From the NCBI GenBank assembly GCA_035353855.1, contig DAOQAK010000006.1:1-64000 (forward strand): a DNA stretch of 64,000 bases. Direction: 5' to 3'. Numbering within the stretch: the first letter of the stretch is position 1; the number at the start of each line of letters is the position of its first letter. Both the position numbers and the translations under genes were made by a program. The DNA comes from Bacteroidales bacterium (GTDB lineage Bacteria > Bacteroidota > Bacteroidia > Bacteroidales > CG2-30-32-10). Positions 1 through 9,611 of the stretch are shown here, piece after piece. The notes under the pieces are model-generated. The model worked only from the letters and a program-made list of their open reading frames with translations. It was not told where the DNA came from and did not search any database.

Positions 1-15
1 TTTAAGTTTTTTACA

Positions 16-23
16 TACCTTTG
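16..23 (+). promoter_or_regulatory. Putative -7 box (TACCTTTG)
   Basis: TACCTTTG fits the Bacteroidetes -7 consensus TAnnTTTG and lies 56 bases before the ATG at 80. The matching TTTG -33 element would fall outside the window, so only half of the promoter can be seen. Confidence 0.4.
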
Positions 24-79
24 TTAATATCTATATTTTTACCGAACTATTATTATAACATAAATATTAATAAACTAAA

Positions 80-949
80 ATGAAAAAGATTCTAATAATT
101 TTTTCAATTGTTGCTCTCTCATACTCTAATTATGGGCAGATAGTCTACCATGATTTCAATCCTGATATAGAAATTCAAATAAATCAAATGGAAGGAGATA
201 CAACAAAATCCGTATTAATTGATGTTAATAGTGATTCCATTTATGACTTAAAATTTAGTCTTCGTTATTGGTATGATTTTGCTACTCCACAAACTAATTA
301 TGCTTTCAGCACATCTGCGCAATCAATTAATGGAATGAAGGAAATAGCATATATCACACCATCAACATATTCATATTGTGACGCATTAGCATTAAATCAA
401 CTTGATACTATTTTTAATCAGTCAGATTGGGTAAATAGTGCTTATTTAATGTACACAGACCCTGCAATGTACACTAATTGTAATTCTTTTGGTAGTAATA
501 AATACCTTGCATTCAGATTAGATACTTCTGGCAATATAAATTATGGATGGGTAAAAGCAAGCACTGCTATTTATCCTGGATACGGGCAAAATCATAGTAA
601 CGCGATTTTAACAATTAAAGAATTTGCATATAATTCAAATATTGGAGAAGGCTTAATTGCAGGAGATACATTAACAAGTTTAATCTCTTTTATTCATCAA
701 ATTAATACGGATGAACAAGATATTATTATTAAACCTAACCCTGTGAATGATTTCATTACAGTAAGTTCATTTAATAATTATTATGACAATTTAAAATTAT
801 ATAATATGTATGGTCAAGAAATAATTACTTTGAAAAATATTAAAAATTATGCAAAAGTTGATTGTACTAGTTTAATAAGTGGTACATATTATTTGATATT
901 ATATAATAATAATAAGTCCATTTCAAAAAAAATAATAATCTGTAAATAA
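80..949 (+). CDS. Secreted protein with T9SS type A sorting domain
   Basis: A 289-residue exported protein of unknown function. Residues 1-20 form a signal peptide (MKK followed by a hydrophobic stretch, with a likely cut after YGQ). I recognise no catalytic domain in the middle, about residues 20-210, which contains several Cys and many Tyr, Asn and Ser. The last 75 or so residues match the T9SS type A C-terminal domain: the KPNPVNDF motif, then LYNMYGQEI, then SGTYYLIL and a basic end. Such domains direct cargo across the outer membrane and are normally removed or replaced by a surface anchor. The gene stands alone before the M1 peptidase gene. The start is the only one that gives an intact signal peptide. 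The export route is well supported; the function is open. Confidence 0.85.
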   Translation: MKKILIIFSIVALSYSNYGQIVYHDFNPDIEIQINQMEGDTTKSVLIDVNSDSIYDLKFSLRYWYDFATPQTNYAFSTSAQSINGMKEIAYITPSTYSYCDALALNQLDTIFNQSDWVNSAYLMYTDPAMYTNCNSFGSNKYLAFRLDTSGNINYGWVKASTAIYPGYGQNHSNAILTIKEFAYNSNIGEGLIAGDTLTSLISFIHQINTDEQDIIIKPNPVNDFITVSSFNNYYDNLKLYNMYGQEIITLKNIKNYAKVDCTSLISGTYYLILYNNNKSISKKIIICK

Positions 950-1060
950 ATTAAATAATATATAGCTTATACCTGATTAAAGCAATAGAACACAATTTAA
1001 GACGTTATATAATTTATTTTTAGCTGTAACAAAACCCATGATAATTTCGTCTTAAAATTT

Positions 1061-4000
1061 ATGAAAAACACACTACTCCTTTTATCGATTTTTTTATTCC
1101 CTTTTGCTGCTAATTCTCAGAATTACTTTCAACAGGATGTAAAATATACTATTCAAGTTAAGCTTGATGATGTAAAACACGAATTGAATGCATTCGAAAA
1201 TATCGAATACACTAACAATTCGCCAAACACATTAACATTTCTCTACTTTCATCTGTGGCCAAACGGTTATAAAAATGATTCCACTGCAATGGCAAAACAA
1301 CTTCTGAAAAGTGGTAATACATTTTTCCATTATTCCGACAGTACAAGTAAAGGATACATTGATAGCCTCAATTTCAAAATAGATAATAAAAATATAAAAT
1401 GGGAATACGACCCACAAAATATCGACATCTGCAAACTCTTGCTAAATGAGCCTTTAAAGCCGGGTCAAACAATTTCTATATCCACTCCTTTTCATGTAAA
1501 AATCCCAAGTCATCGTATTTCACGAATGGGACACGATGGGCAGTCCTATCAAATAACACAATGGTTTCCGAAGCCAGCAGTTTATGATATGACCGGATGG
1601 AATGAATTTCCATATTTGAATCAAGGTGAATTTTATTCCGAATTTGGAACTTTTGATGTTTACATCACACTACCCGAAAACTACGTAGTTGGCGCTACCG
1701 GTGATTTGATTGATAATGAAAAAGAAATTTTGTGGCTCGACAGTATTGCAAAAGCAACAAGTGAAATAAAAACTTACGACAGAAAAGACCTTGCTTTTCC
1801 TGCATCATCAGCCAAAAGCAAAACATTGCATTATCACCAGGAAAACGTTCACGACTTTGCCTGGTTTGCTGATAAACGCTATCATGTATTGAAAGGTGAA
1901 GTTGAATTACCATATACAAAAAGAAAAGTTACTACATGGGTAATGTTCACTAATCGCAGGGCAAACATTTGGAAAGGCGGAATTGAATATGTTAACGACG
2001 CCATTTATTATTATTCAAAATGGATTGGCGAATATCCATACAATCATGCAACTGCTGTTGATGGTGGTTTGTCGGCAGGTGGCGGAATGGAATATCCGAA
2101 TATTACAGTTATCAGTTCAGGCGAAGATTCAATGGCTCTTGAAATGGTTATCATGCACGAGGTTGGACACAACTGGTTTTACAGCATACTTGGAAGTAAT
2201 GAAAGAAAATTTCCGTGGATGGATGAAGGAATAAATTCGTTTTACGAATACCGATATCTGCAAAATAAATATCCCGGAAGTACTTTGTTTGTAGGGAAAG
2301 CAGATAAGTATATTCACCTCCCTGAACATACTGAACGTGTTGAAAGAAGCATTATATATGAAGTTGCCGCTCACCTGAATAATGATCAGCCTATAGGACT
2401 TTCAGCCGAAAAATATTCTTCGATGAATTATAGTGGAATTGTTTATGAAAAATCCGCAGTAGCTATGGCTTTCCTGAAAGACTACCTGGGTGAAGATAAA
2501 TTTGACAAAGCCATGAAAGAATATTTTTCACAATGGAAGTTCAAGCATCCGCAACCAGATGACCTTAAAAATATTCTTGAAAAATCAACAAGCGAAAACC
2601 TTGATTGGTTTTTCAACGACATGATTAATACAAATAAAAAAATTGATTATAAAATTTGCAGTGAAAAATCATCTAAAGATTCGATTACACTGAAAATAAA
2701 AAATAAAGGAGAAATCAATTATCCTCTTGAAATTGCCGGATACTCTGATAATACAAAGGTTGCAAATAAATGGTTCGCTGGTTTTGATGGTAAGAAAAAA
2801 ATAAGTATTCCATTTTCTGATGCAGATATGATTTGTATAAACAGAGAAAATAATTGTCCGGAATACAACAGAAAAAATAATTTTATTCGCACAAAAGGAA
2901 TTTTAAAAAAATCAAAACCTTTGTGTTTACAACTTTTACCGGGCATTGACGATCCTTTAAAAACACAGCTCAGCATTACACCAATAGTTGGATTTAATTT
3001 ATATAATGGAGTAATGCCGGGAGTTGCTATATATAATAACCCTATACCATTAAAAAAGTTTTCATATTTCGTTGCTCCGCTTTATGGAACTTTTAATAAT
3101 ACAATAAATGGATATTCAAGAGCAGGATTTACATTGCTTCCTAAATGTGATAAGGTACAGATGATATGGGTAGGTGCATCTTTCTCGCATTTTTCATATG
3201 CAAAAGAACCTTTAGAACTTAGTTTCTCGAAATTGGTTCCCGAAATACTGGTAAAATTTAAAAATAAAAATCCTCTAAGTCCAGTTCATTCTGAAATCAG
3301 GCTAAGAAGCTTCAATATTTATAAAGATATTGCTGAATGGGGATTCTCAGGAGATGGCAACGTTTTTTATCTGAAAAAAAATAAATATTACTTTGTAAAT
3401 CAATTTTCATATAACCTTAATAATGTCCGAAAAATAAATCCCTTTTCATTTACTTTTAATGCGGAACAGGGAGAAGAATTTATGAAAGCATCTATTGAAG
3501 GGAAGTATAGAATTTCTTATAAAAAACCTTTTAAAGGTCTTGATATTAGGGCTTTTTTCGGAAGTTTTATTTATCATGATGAATCAATCTCAGAAGATTT
3601 TAGATATAAAATGGATGGGCTTCAAGGCTATAATGATTATCTGTTCAGTAATTATTATATCGGACGAAGCGAACGCAGTGGTATTTTATCTCAACAATTC
3701 AGTGAAGCCGATGGTGCATTTAAAGTTTATACTCCTCTTGGACAAACATGGGATTGGCTTGCGGCAATCAATTTAAAAACTTCTATTCCCGGTAAGATTC
3801 CTTTAAAACTTTATTCAGATATAGCCATACTTCCTGATAATAGTTCGGGTAGTATTATAAAAATTCCTTCATTCAATTTATATTATAATGCAGGAGTACA
3901 GCTAACAATAATTAAAAATATATTTGAAATATACTTCCCTCTCGTTATGTCAAAAGATATAAAGGAAACAAACGACCTTAACAAACTGAATTACTGGCAA

Positions 4001-4066
4001 ACTATTCGTTATACATTTAGTCTTGAAAAAATTGACCCATTTAAACTGATAAGGGATATTAGATAA
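1061..4066 (+). CDS. M1 family zinc metallopeptidase with C-terminal barrel-like region
   Basis: A 1001-residue exported peptidase. Residues 1-19 are a signal peptide ending NSQ. The N-terminal half matches M1 (gluzincin) aminopeptidases: zinc-binding HEVGH at 366-370, the third ligand E389 exactly 19 residues after H370, and GGGMEYP around 336-342 in place of the GAMEN substrate motif. M1 enzymes remove N-terminal residues from peptides. From about residue 615 to the end the sequence changes to alternating polar/hydrophobic short strands rich in Tyr, Phe and Gly. That resembles an outer-membrane beta-barrel and there is no T9SS sorting domain, so the protein may be held in the outer membrane by its own C-terminus. 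That reading is inference. A perfect hairpin follows the stop codon. Confidence 0.88.
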   Translation: MKNTLLLLSIFLFPFAANSQNYFQQDVKYTIQVKLDDVKHELNAFENIEYTNNSPNTLTFLYFHLWPNGYKNDSTAMAKQLLKSGNTFFHYSDSTSKGYIDSLNFKIDNKNIKWEYDPQNIDICKLLLNEPLKPGQTISISTPFHVKIPSHRISRMGHDGQSYQITQWFPKPAVYDMTGWNEFPYLNQGEFYSEFGTFDVYITLPENYVVGATGDLIDNEKEILWLDSIAKATSEIKTYDRKDLAFPASSAKSKTLHYHQENVHDFAWFADKRYHVLKGEVELPYTKRKVTTWVMFTNRRANIWKGGIEYVNDAIYYYSKWIGEYPYNHATAVDGGLSAGGGMEYPNITVISSGEDSMALEMVIMHEVGHNWFYSILGSNERKFPWMDEGINSFYEYRYLQNKYPGSTLFVGKADKYIHLPEHTERVERSIIYEVAAHLNNDQPIGLSAEKYSSMNYSGIVYEKSAVAMAFLKDYLGEDKFDKAMKEYFSQWKFKHPQPDDLKNILEKSTSENLDWFFNDMINTNKKIDYKICSEKSSKDSITLKIKNKGEINYPLEIAGYSDNTKVANKWFAGFDGKKKISIPFSDADMICINRENNCPEYNRKNNFIRTKGILKKSKPLCLQLLPGIDDPLKTQLSITPIVGFNLYNGVMPGVAIYNNPIPLKKFSYFVAPLYGTFNNTINGYSRAGFTLLPKCDKVQMIWVGASFSHFSYAKEPLELSFSKLVPEILVKFKNKNPLSPVHSEIRLRSFNIYKDIAEWGFSGDGNVFYLKKNKYYFVNQFSYNLNNVRKINPFSFTFNAEQGEEFMKASIEGKYRISYKKPFKGLDIRAFFGSFIYHDESISEDFRYKMDGLQGYNDYLFSNYYIGRSERSGILSQQFSEADGAFKVYTPLGQTWDWLAAINLKTSIPGKIPLKLYSDIAILPDNSSGSIIKIPSFNLYYNAGVQLTIIKNIFEIYFPLVMSKDIKETNDLNKLNYWQTIRYTFSLEKIDPFKLIRDIR

Positions 4067-4084
4067 TTCAAAAACTTAAATTAG

Positions 4085-4117
4085 TTTTTTTGGCGCCCTT
4101 ACAGGGCGCCAAAAAAA
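4085..4117. other. Perfect 14-bp hairpin between M1 peptidase and lpxH
   Basis: T7-GGCGCCC, a five-base TTACA loop, then GGGCGCC-A7. The stem is perfect, but the T-tract comes first and the A-tract last on either strand, the reverse of a classical intrinsic terminator. It may still stop or stabilise the transcript of the upstream gene. Confidence 0.5.
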
Positions 4118-4142
4118 TTCTCGAATAATAGAATAAAAATTA

Positions 4143-4150
4143 TATATTTG
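4143..4150 (+). promoter_or_regulatory. Putative -7 box (TATATTTG) before lpxH
   Basis: TATATTTG fits TAnnTTTG but ends only three bases before the ATG at 4154. If it is used, transcription would start near 4157, and the in-frame ATG at 4184 would be the real start. The region is AT-rich, so a chance match is possible. Confidence 0.3.
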
Positions 4151-4153
4151 AGA

Positions 4154-4939
4154 ATGAAATTTGAAGAGCAACTTGATTCTTTAATGGACATTACAAAACG
4201 AAATAAAATATATTTTGCATCCGATTGTCATCTTGGGGTTCCCGACTACAACTCAAGCCTGGAGCGCGAGAAACGTTTTGTTAAGTGGCTCGATTCAATA
4301 AAAAATGATGCTAAGGAATTATATCTGCTTGGTGATATTTTCGATTTTTGGTTTGAATATAAAACTGTTATCCCTAAAGGTTATACGCGCTTGCTTGGCA
4401 AACTTGCCGAACTGAGCGATGCCGGAATAAAAATTCATTACTTCACCGGAAACCATGATATGTGGATGTTCGGGTATTTACAAAAAGAACTGAATGTTCA
4501 GCTTTATAGAAAGCCTATCATCCTTGAAATTGAAGGGAAAAAATTATATATCGCCCATGGTGATGGCTTAGGCCCCGGCGACCATAAATATAAATTCATA
4601 AAAAAAGTTTTTGCAAATAAATTTTGTCAATGGCTGTTTGCCCGATTTCATCCTAATTTCGGGATAGGACTTGCAAATTATTTTTCTAAAAAAAGTCGTA
4701 TCGCTAATGGAATCACCGATGAAATTTTTCTTGGCGAAAATGATGAACGATTAATTCAATTCATCAAGCAAACAGAAAAAGAAAATCATTACGATTTTTA
4801 TATTTTCGGACATCGCCATCTGCCAATCGATATACTCATAGGGAACTCGCGCTACATCAATCTTGGCGAGTGGGTAAAAAATAATTCATATGCAGTTTGG
4901 GAAAACGAAAATGTTTTCCTGAAATATTTCAACGAATAA
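4154..4939 (+). CDS. lpxH: UDP-2,3-diacylglucosamine diphosphatase (LpxH-like)
   Basis: A calcineurin-like metallophosphoesterase of about 261 residues, expected to cut UDP-2,3-diacylglucosamine into lipid X and UMP in lipid A synthesis at the inner membrane. The metal-binding motifs appear in family order: DCHLG near the N-terminus, GDIFDFW, GNHDMW, an AHGDG motif and GHRH near the C-terminus. GDIFDFW followed by GNHD is characteristic of LpxH rather than general phosphatases. The ATG at 4154 is listed; a TTG lies six bases upstream. The ATG at 4184 would begin nearer the first beta strand, as usual for the family, and suits the promoter box at 4143. It ends 17 bases from the convergent adhesin gene. 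Confidence 0.85.
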   Translation: MKFEEQLDSLMDITKRNKIYFASDCHLGVPDYNSSLEREKRFVKWLDSIKNDAKELYLLGDIFDFWFEYKTVIPKGYTRLLGKLAELSDAGIKIHYFTGNHDMWMFGYLQKELNVQLYRKPIILEIEGKKLYIAHGDGLGPGDHKYKFIKKVFANKFCQWLFARFHPNFGIGLANYFSKKSRIANGITDEIFLGENDERLIQFIKQTEKENHYDFYIFGHRHLPIDILIGNSRYINLGEWVKNNSYAVWENENVFLKYFNE

Positions 4940-4956
4940 ATTCTGATTAAAAAAAT

Positions 4957-7900
4957 CTATTCTTTTAATATTTTTTTATTGAAGATAACCTTATCTGTCT
5001 TCACAGAAATAAAATACATACCTGCCGGAACATCTGAAAAATCAATAGTTCTGCTATATATGCCTGTTGAATTATCTACATCTTCATAAAATATTTTTTG
5101 ACCAAGCACATTTGAAATCTGCACTTTAATATTATCAGAAGAATTATATTCAAAACCTATATTTAAATAATCTTTTGCAGGAACAGGATAAACAGAAAAA
5201 TTATTTACGATTATTTCTTCATCAATACCAGCACCGTTTGTAACATATATATCAACAACTGCAGTATCGCTTCCACATTGATTGTATACAATGAAAGTTA
5301 CAGTATACGTACCTGCAGCAGGATAAATATGAACAGGATTCTGTAACTGCGAAGTGCTGCCATCGCCAAAATTCCACAAATATGTTTCTCCATTTAATGA
5401 AAAATCATAGAAGTTTATTGTTAACCCATTGCTGCCATAATTCATATACGCAACCGGGTTTGGAGTAAATGTTATTTGTGCCGAAGTTGTGCTTGCTGCG
5501 CTGCATCCATGAATATCAGTTACTGTTACACTATAATATCCCATGCTTGTAACATGAATCATCGAGGTACTTGAGCCACTCGACCATTGATAAACAGAAT
5601 ACTGATCGGCAGTGTAAAGATTAACAGCAATAGAATCACCTTCACAGAAATTGGTTGGCCCGTCAGCAAGAATTACCGGAGGGTCTGGCGATTGATAATT
5701 TCCAACGATAATCACATTAGATGTATCGGAACATCCATTCGATAATGCAGCTATGCAATAATACGACCCTGCTGTTGTTACATGAATTGATGAAGTAGCT
5801 GCACTATTACTCCATTGATAAGTATTGTAACCAGAAGTTGAAATTAAATTTACATCTATAGGAGCATTATCACAGAATGATACCGGTCCATCGGCTGAGA
5901 TCACAGGCGGTTCAAATGGCAACACTGTAATAGTTACATTATCTGTATTTACACAACCATTCAAATCGGTACTCGTTACTGAATATACAGTTGTCGAAGT
6001 CGGGTTGACCAATGTTGAATCATTATGTTCTCCATTACTCCAGGAATAATAATAGCCTCCTGTTGCAACAAGCTGAATATTTTGATATTTGCAAATTGAA
6101 GTAGATTGTCCTGCATCAATATTGGGTAATTGATGAACATTAACAATAATATTATCTGATGCTGAACATCCATTCACTCCTATTGTGGTTACTGTATATG
6201 TAGTGGTTGTTTGTGGATTGGCGATGGGGTCAGCAACAATATTTGAATTCAGATTAGTGTTAGGCTGCCAAATATATGAATCGCCACCGCTTGCATGAAG
6301 TTGTATTGAAGCACCATTGCATATTGCAACATCAGTACCGGCGCTAATATTAGGACTTTCTTTTACTGTTATAATTACCTTTGCAATGTCAGAACATCCA
6401 ACACCATTCGAAACAGTAACATAATATGTTGTTGTGCTTTGCGGCGATGCTGTAGGGTTAGCAACTGTAGTACTGCTCAATCCGGCAGCAGGACTCCAGT
6501 AGTAATTTGTACCACCTGCCGCTGATAGTGTAATTGCACTTCCATAACAAATTGTTGTGTCATTGCTAACAATTGCAGTTACGTTCTGAACTACATTCAC
6601 AACAACATCATCCATCGAGGTACAACCATGATTATCTGTAGCTGTTACATAATATGTCGTATTTGTAGTAGGTGTTGCAATAGGATTTGAAATAGTTGAC
6701 GAACTTAATGTAGATGCTGGCGACCATACAAAACTTTGTCCTCCCGATGCATTTAAATATGCTTCATGTCCATTGCAAATTGTCTGGTCAATTCCTGCAT
6801 TCACATATTCCGTATTATACAAAGTAATTTTAATATCATCTGTTCCTTTACATCCGTTTGCATCTGTAACAGTAACAATATATGTTATTCCGGATGTTGG
6901 AGTTGAAACAGGATTATAAACATTTGTTGCACTTAAAAAAGTTCCCGGCGACCATGCATATGAACCGCCTGCACCTGCTCCACTTGCATTTAAATTAAGA
7001 TTAAAACCTGAACACATCATTGTATCATTTCCCGCAGATGCAACAGGATTCGGATTTACTGTAACAGTAATGGATGCTGATGTTGTGTTGAAGTTATCAT
7101 TTGCTACAACTGTATATATTGTAGTTATTGTTGGCGAAATAACAGGATTAGTAATATTTGAAGTAAAACCTGCAGGATTTGAAGTCCATGAGTATGTATA
7201 TGAACCATTTCCTCCTGTAGCAAAAGCATTCAATTGTGTAGATGCACCATAACATATCGAGTTTGGAGTTGCAGTAAGTGTGCTTATATTTATTGGGACT
7301 CCTGAAAGTGTTATATTAACCTGATCAGTGCCGGAACAACCACTTGCCCAGTCTAAAACAGTTAGTGTAAAAGTTGTACTCGAAAATAAATTTGTTGTTG
7401 TTGGATTTTGGTTTGTTGCATTTACCAGGCTATCAGCAGGAGTCCATGAATATGAATATGAACCACTGCCACCAGAAGCTGAACCATTAAGAGTAGTATA
7501 TGTTCCATATGGAATTGAAATATCAACACCAGCATCTGCTATAGGAGGACTACTAATACTTATAGTTGCGTTTCCATTCATATTGTTTACACAGGATGTT
7601 GAAGGATTGGTTGCAACAACAGTGTATGTACCAGTTGTAGTTAAATTAGTAAAACACAATGCCGAGCCTGTTCCTGCCAAAGGCGCTCCTGTATTTACTC
7701 CATTACATTGTAACTGATAATCTACTCCTACTTGTGAAAGGCTTACACATACCGACAATCCTGTTCCACCTGTACAATATGAACCTCCACCTGAAACGGA
7801 ATATGCAGTAGGCAAAGAACTTTGAGTTACTGTTGTATTTGCTGTATTCGTGCAACCATTAGCCGGGTTAGTTACAGTAACGGTATATGTTCCAGCAGTA

Positions 7901-9240
7901 TTTACTGTTGGAATAGATGTATTTCCACCTGATACGATTCCCGGACCTGCCCAATTATATGTGACTCCACCGGTAGCAGAACTTGCACTTATTGTCCCTG
8001 ATGTTACAGCACATGTTAAATTTAATGCAGCGCCCATTGTTACATCAGGTTGAGTGGTATTTGAAGAAACGGTTACAGTTCCTGTTCTGTTACAAGATGC
8101 TACTGTCACAGTAACTGTATATGTTCCGGCTGCATTTACTGTTGGTGTTGAAGTACCGTCTCCTGATACTATGCCCGGGCCTGCCCAGCTATATGAAACG
8201 CCACCAGTTGTTGATGATGCACTAATTGTCCCGCTAGTTGTTGAACACGTTAATGTTAAAGGCGAACCCATAGTTAAATCAGAACCATCAATTGTTAAAG
8301 AATATGTAACTGTTGAAGTTAAGCCTACATTGTTTGTAATAGCAAGCTGAACATTATATGTACCAGGGGCATCATAAATATGAGTAGGATTTGTATCAGC
8401 AGAGGTCTGACCATCACCAAAATCCCATGCATAGCTGGTTATAGGCGAAGTACTTGAACTTAAATCAGTGAAACTGGTAGCATTCCCGGCACATGCAGTC
8501 GAATATGAAAAATCAGCTGATATACCCAAACAAATCTTCTGAATATTATAACAAGCTCCTGTTGATGCAGCAAAACCCCAATATACTTCAGGATTTCCAC
8601 TAAAAATATTACTTACGATATCGCCGGTATAGCTAAACATTTGCGTTCCGTCAAACCATACGTTTATTGTTTTGGTTGAAGCTGTCCATTGAAAACGAAA
8701 AGTATGATCATTCCCATCTTCTACTTCAGATGGATATCCTGCGGTATTTGTTGTTGAACACGAAACTAACTCATTCGATGTTAAATGAACGATATCGCCG
8801 TTTTTGTTCAACGACATGTGATCATAGGCAGGATCATTATCAGCACCATTCTCATAATCATCCATTACAACTCCTATAGAAGGAGTTATCCCATCGAAAC
8901 CCATACCATCGCCTGTTCCGCCTAAACCACTGCTTACCGATTGAAGTACAAATGACATTCCATCACCACCACAGGGAGGGTTTGTATGATCATCAGCTGT
9001 TATACTTCCAAAATTTATATTTAAAATTATATCAAAAGAATTGGTTAAATTTAATTCTTTTGTATTCCACACGGCTCCGGCTTCGCTTGTGTTACTTGTT
9101 AATGTATAACAACCCGAGCTAGATGAAACAGCTGCACCAACAATATTAAACTGTCCGTTAGCTTTTCCTAAAAAAACAAAAACTCCTATTAAAGAAATCC
9201 ATATAGCTTTCCTTAATACATTATCATTTTTTCTTCCCAT
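4957..9240 (-). CDS. Giant secreted adhesin: lectin-like domain, PKD and Ig-like repeats, T9SS type A domain
   Basis: A 1427-residue cell-surface protein. After a signal peptide (about residues 1-29), residues 30-240 resemble an L-type lectin fold: GDGMSFVLQ, GFDGITPSIGV and an Asp/Asn-rich metal-site-like stretch. A PKD module follows (WDFGDGQTS near 270), then two near-identical Ig-like modules containing SWAGPGIVSG or NWAGPGIVSG, and then about six modules with the pattern ICxG, ASGG, YxWSP, TTTTYxVT, GC. Two modules ending in a Gly-Cys motif and a second PKD (WNFGDGSTS) come next. The last 80 residues are a T9SS type A sorting domain (VYPVPAKD to FNKKILKE). This points to sugar binding or adhesion on the surface. 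The ligand cannot be told from sequence. Confidence 0.85.
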   Translation of the reverse strand: MGRKNDNVLRKAIWISLIGVFVFLGKANGQFNIVGAAVSSSSGCYTLTSNTSEAGAVWNTKELNLTNSFDIILNINFGSITADDHTNPPCGGDGMSFVLQSVSSGLGGTGDGMGFDGITPSIGVVMDDYENGADNDPAYDHMSLNKNGDIVHLTSNELVSCSTTNTAGYPSEVEDGNDHTFRFQWTASTKTINVWFDGTQMFSYTGDIVSNIFSGNPEVYWGFAASTGACYNIQKICLGISADFSYSTACAGNATSFTDLSSSTSPITSYAWDFGDGQTSADTNPTHIYDAPGTYNVQLAITNNVGLTSTVTYSLTIDGSDLTMGSPLTLTCSTTSGTISASSTTGGVSYSWAGPGIVSGDGTSTPTVNAAGTYTVTVTVASCNRTGTVTVSSNTTQPDVTMGAALNLTCAVTSGTISASSATGGVTYNWAGPGIVSGGNTSIPTVNTAGTYTVTVTNPANGCTNTANTTVTQSSLPTAYSVSGGGSYCTGGTGLSVCVSLSQVGVDYQLQCNGVNTGAPLAGTGSALCFTNLTTTGTYTVVATNPSTSCVNNMNGNATISISSPPIADAGVDISIPYGTYTTLNGSASGGSGSYSYSWTPADSLVNATNQNPTTTNLFSSTTFTLTVLDWASGCSGTDQVNITLSGVPINISTLTATPNSICYGASTQLNAFATGGNGSYTYSWTSNPAGFTSNITNPVISPTITTIYTVVANDNFNTTSASITVTVNPNPVASAGNDTMMCSGFNLNLNASGAGAGGSYAWSPGTFLSATNVYNPVSTPTSGITYIVTVTDANGCKGTDDIKITLYNTEYVNAGIDQTICNGHEAYLNASGGQSFVWSPASTLSSSTISNPIATPTTNTTYYVTATDNHGCTSMDDVVVNVVQNVTAIVSNDTTICYGSAITLSAAGGTNYYWSPAAGLSSTTVANPTASPQSTTTYYVTVSNGVGCSDIAKVIITVKESPNISAGTDVAICNGASIQLHASGGDSYIWQPNTNLNSNIVADPIANPQTTTTYTVTTIGVNGCSASDNIIVNVHQLPNIDAGQSTSICKYQNIQLVATGGYYYSWSNGEHNDSTLVNPTSTTVYSVTSTDLNGCVNTDNVTITVLPFEPPVISADGPVSFCDNAPIDVNLISTSGYNTYQWSNSAATSSIHVTTAGSYYCIAALSNGCSDTSNVIIVGNYQSPDPPVILADGPTNFCEGDSIAVNLYTADQYSVYQWSSGSSTSMIHVTSMGYYSVTVTDIHGCSAASTTSAQITFTPNPVAYMNYGSNGLTINFYDFSLNGETYLWNFGDGSTSQLQNPVHIYPAAGTYTVTFIVYNQCGSDTAVVDIYVTNGAGIDEEIIVNNFSVYPVPAKDYLNIGFEYNSSDNIKVQISNVLGQKIFYEDVDNSTGIYSRTIDFSDVPAGMYFISVKTDKVIFNKKILKE

Positions 9241-9563
9241 AAAATATAAAGTATTTATTTATACCGATATTTGATGATATCATTTGAAAAACTTTTTATT
9301 AAAAAAACAAGTATGCAAGTTATGAAATTCAACCCTTTATGTCAATAGCAACCATTATTTTATAAAATTTTTAATCAGTCTATTTTTTATGTTTATATAA
9401 CTTATGAGTTCTTCTATATTTTATTTGATATTATTAAACTAAATAAATAAATTTTATAAACATTTATAAAAAATACAAATATAGCTAAATGGATTAAGAT
9501 TTCAATTTGCAAAATATTTATCAGTCAAATAAATTTTAACAAATCATGTCATTAATAAAATAA

Positions 9564-9593
9564 AAAACTCCCCTGAAGGATCAGAGGAGTTTT
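9564..9593 (-). terminator. Intrinsic terminator of the CUB-M1 peptidase gene
   Basis: A stem of 13 pairs with one mismatch (AAAACTCCCCTGA against TCAGAGGAGTTTT) and a four-base loop. On the minus strand it runs into a T-tract. It lies 19 bases after the stop of the 9612-11945 gene. The rest of 9241-9611 is AT-rich and holds no recognisable gene. Confidence 0.8.
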
Positions 9594-9611
9594 AATTCTA
9601 TTTTTAATACG

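Noticed and set aside
2129..2374. Minus-strand frame of 81 codons across the M1 zinc motif
   Set aside because: It overlaps the HEVGH coding region on the opposite strand and has no independent support.
7070..8350. Several plus-strand open frames of 60-130 codons antisense to the adhesin gene
   Set aside because: They mirror the repeated Val/Thr/Pro-rich minus-strand modules, have no family resemblance and overlap a clear gene.
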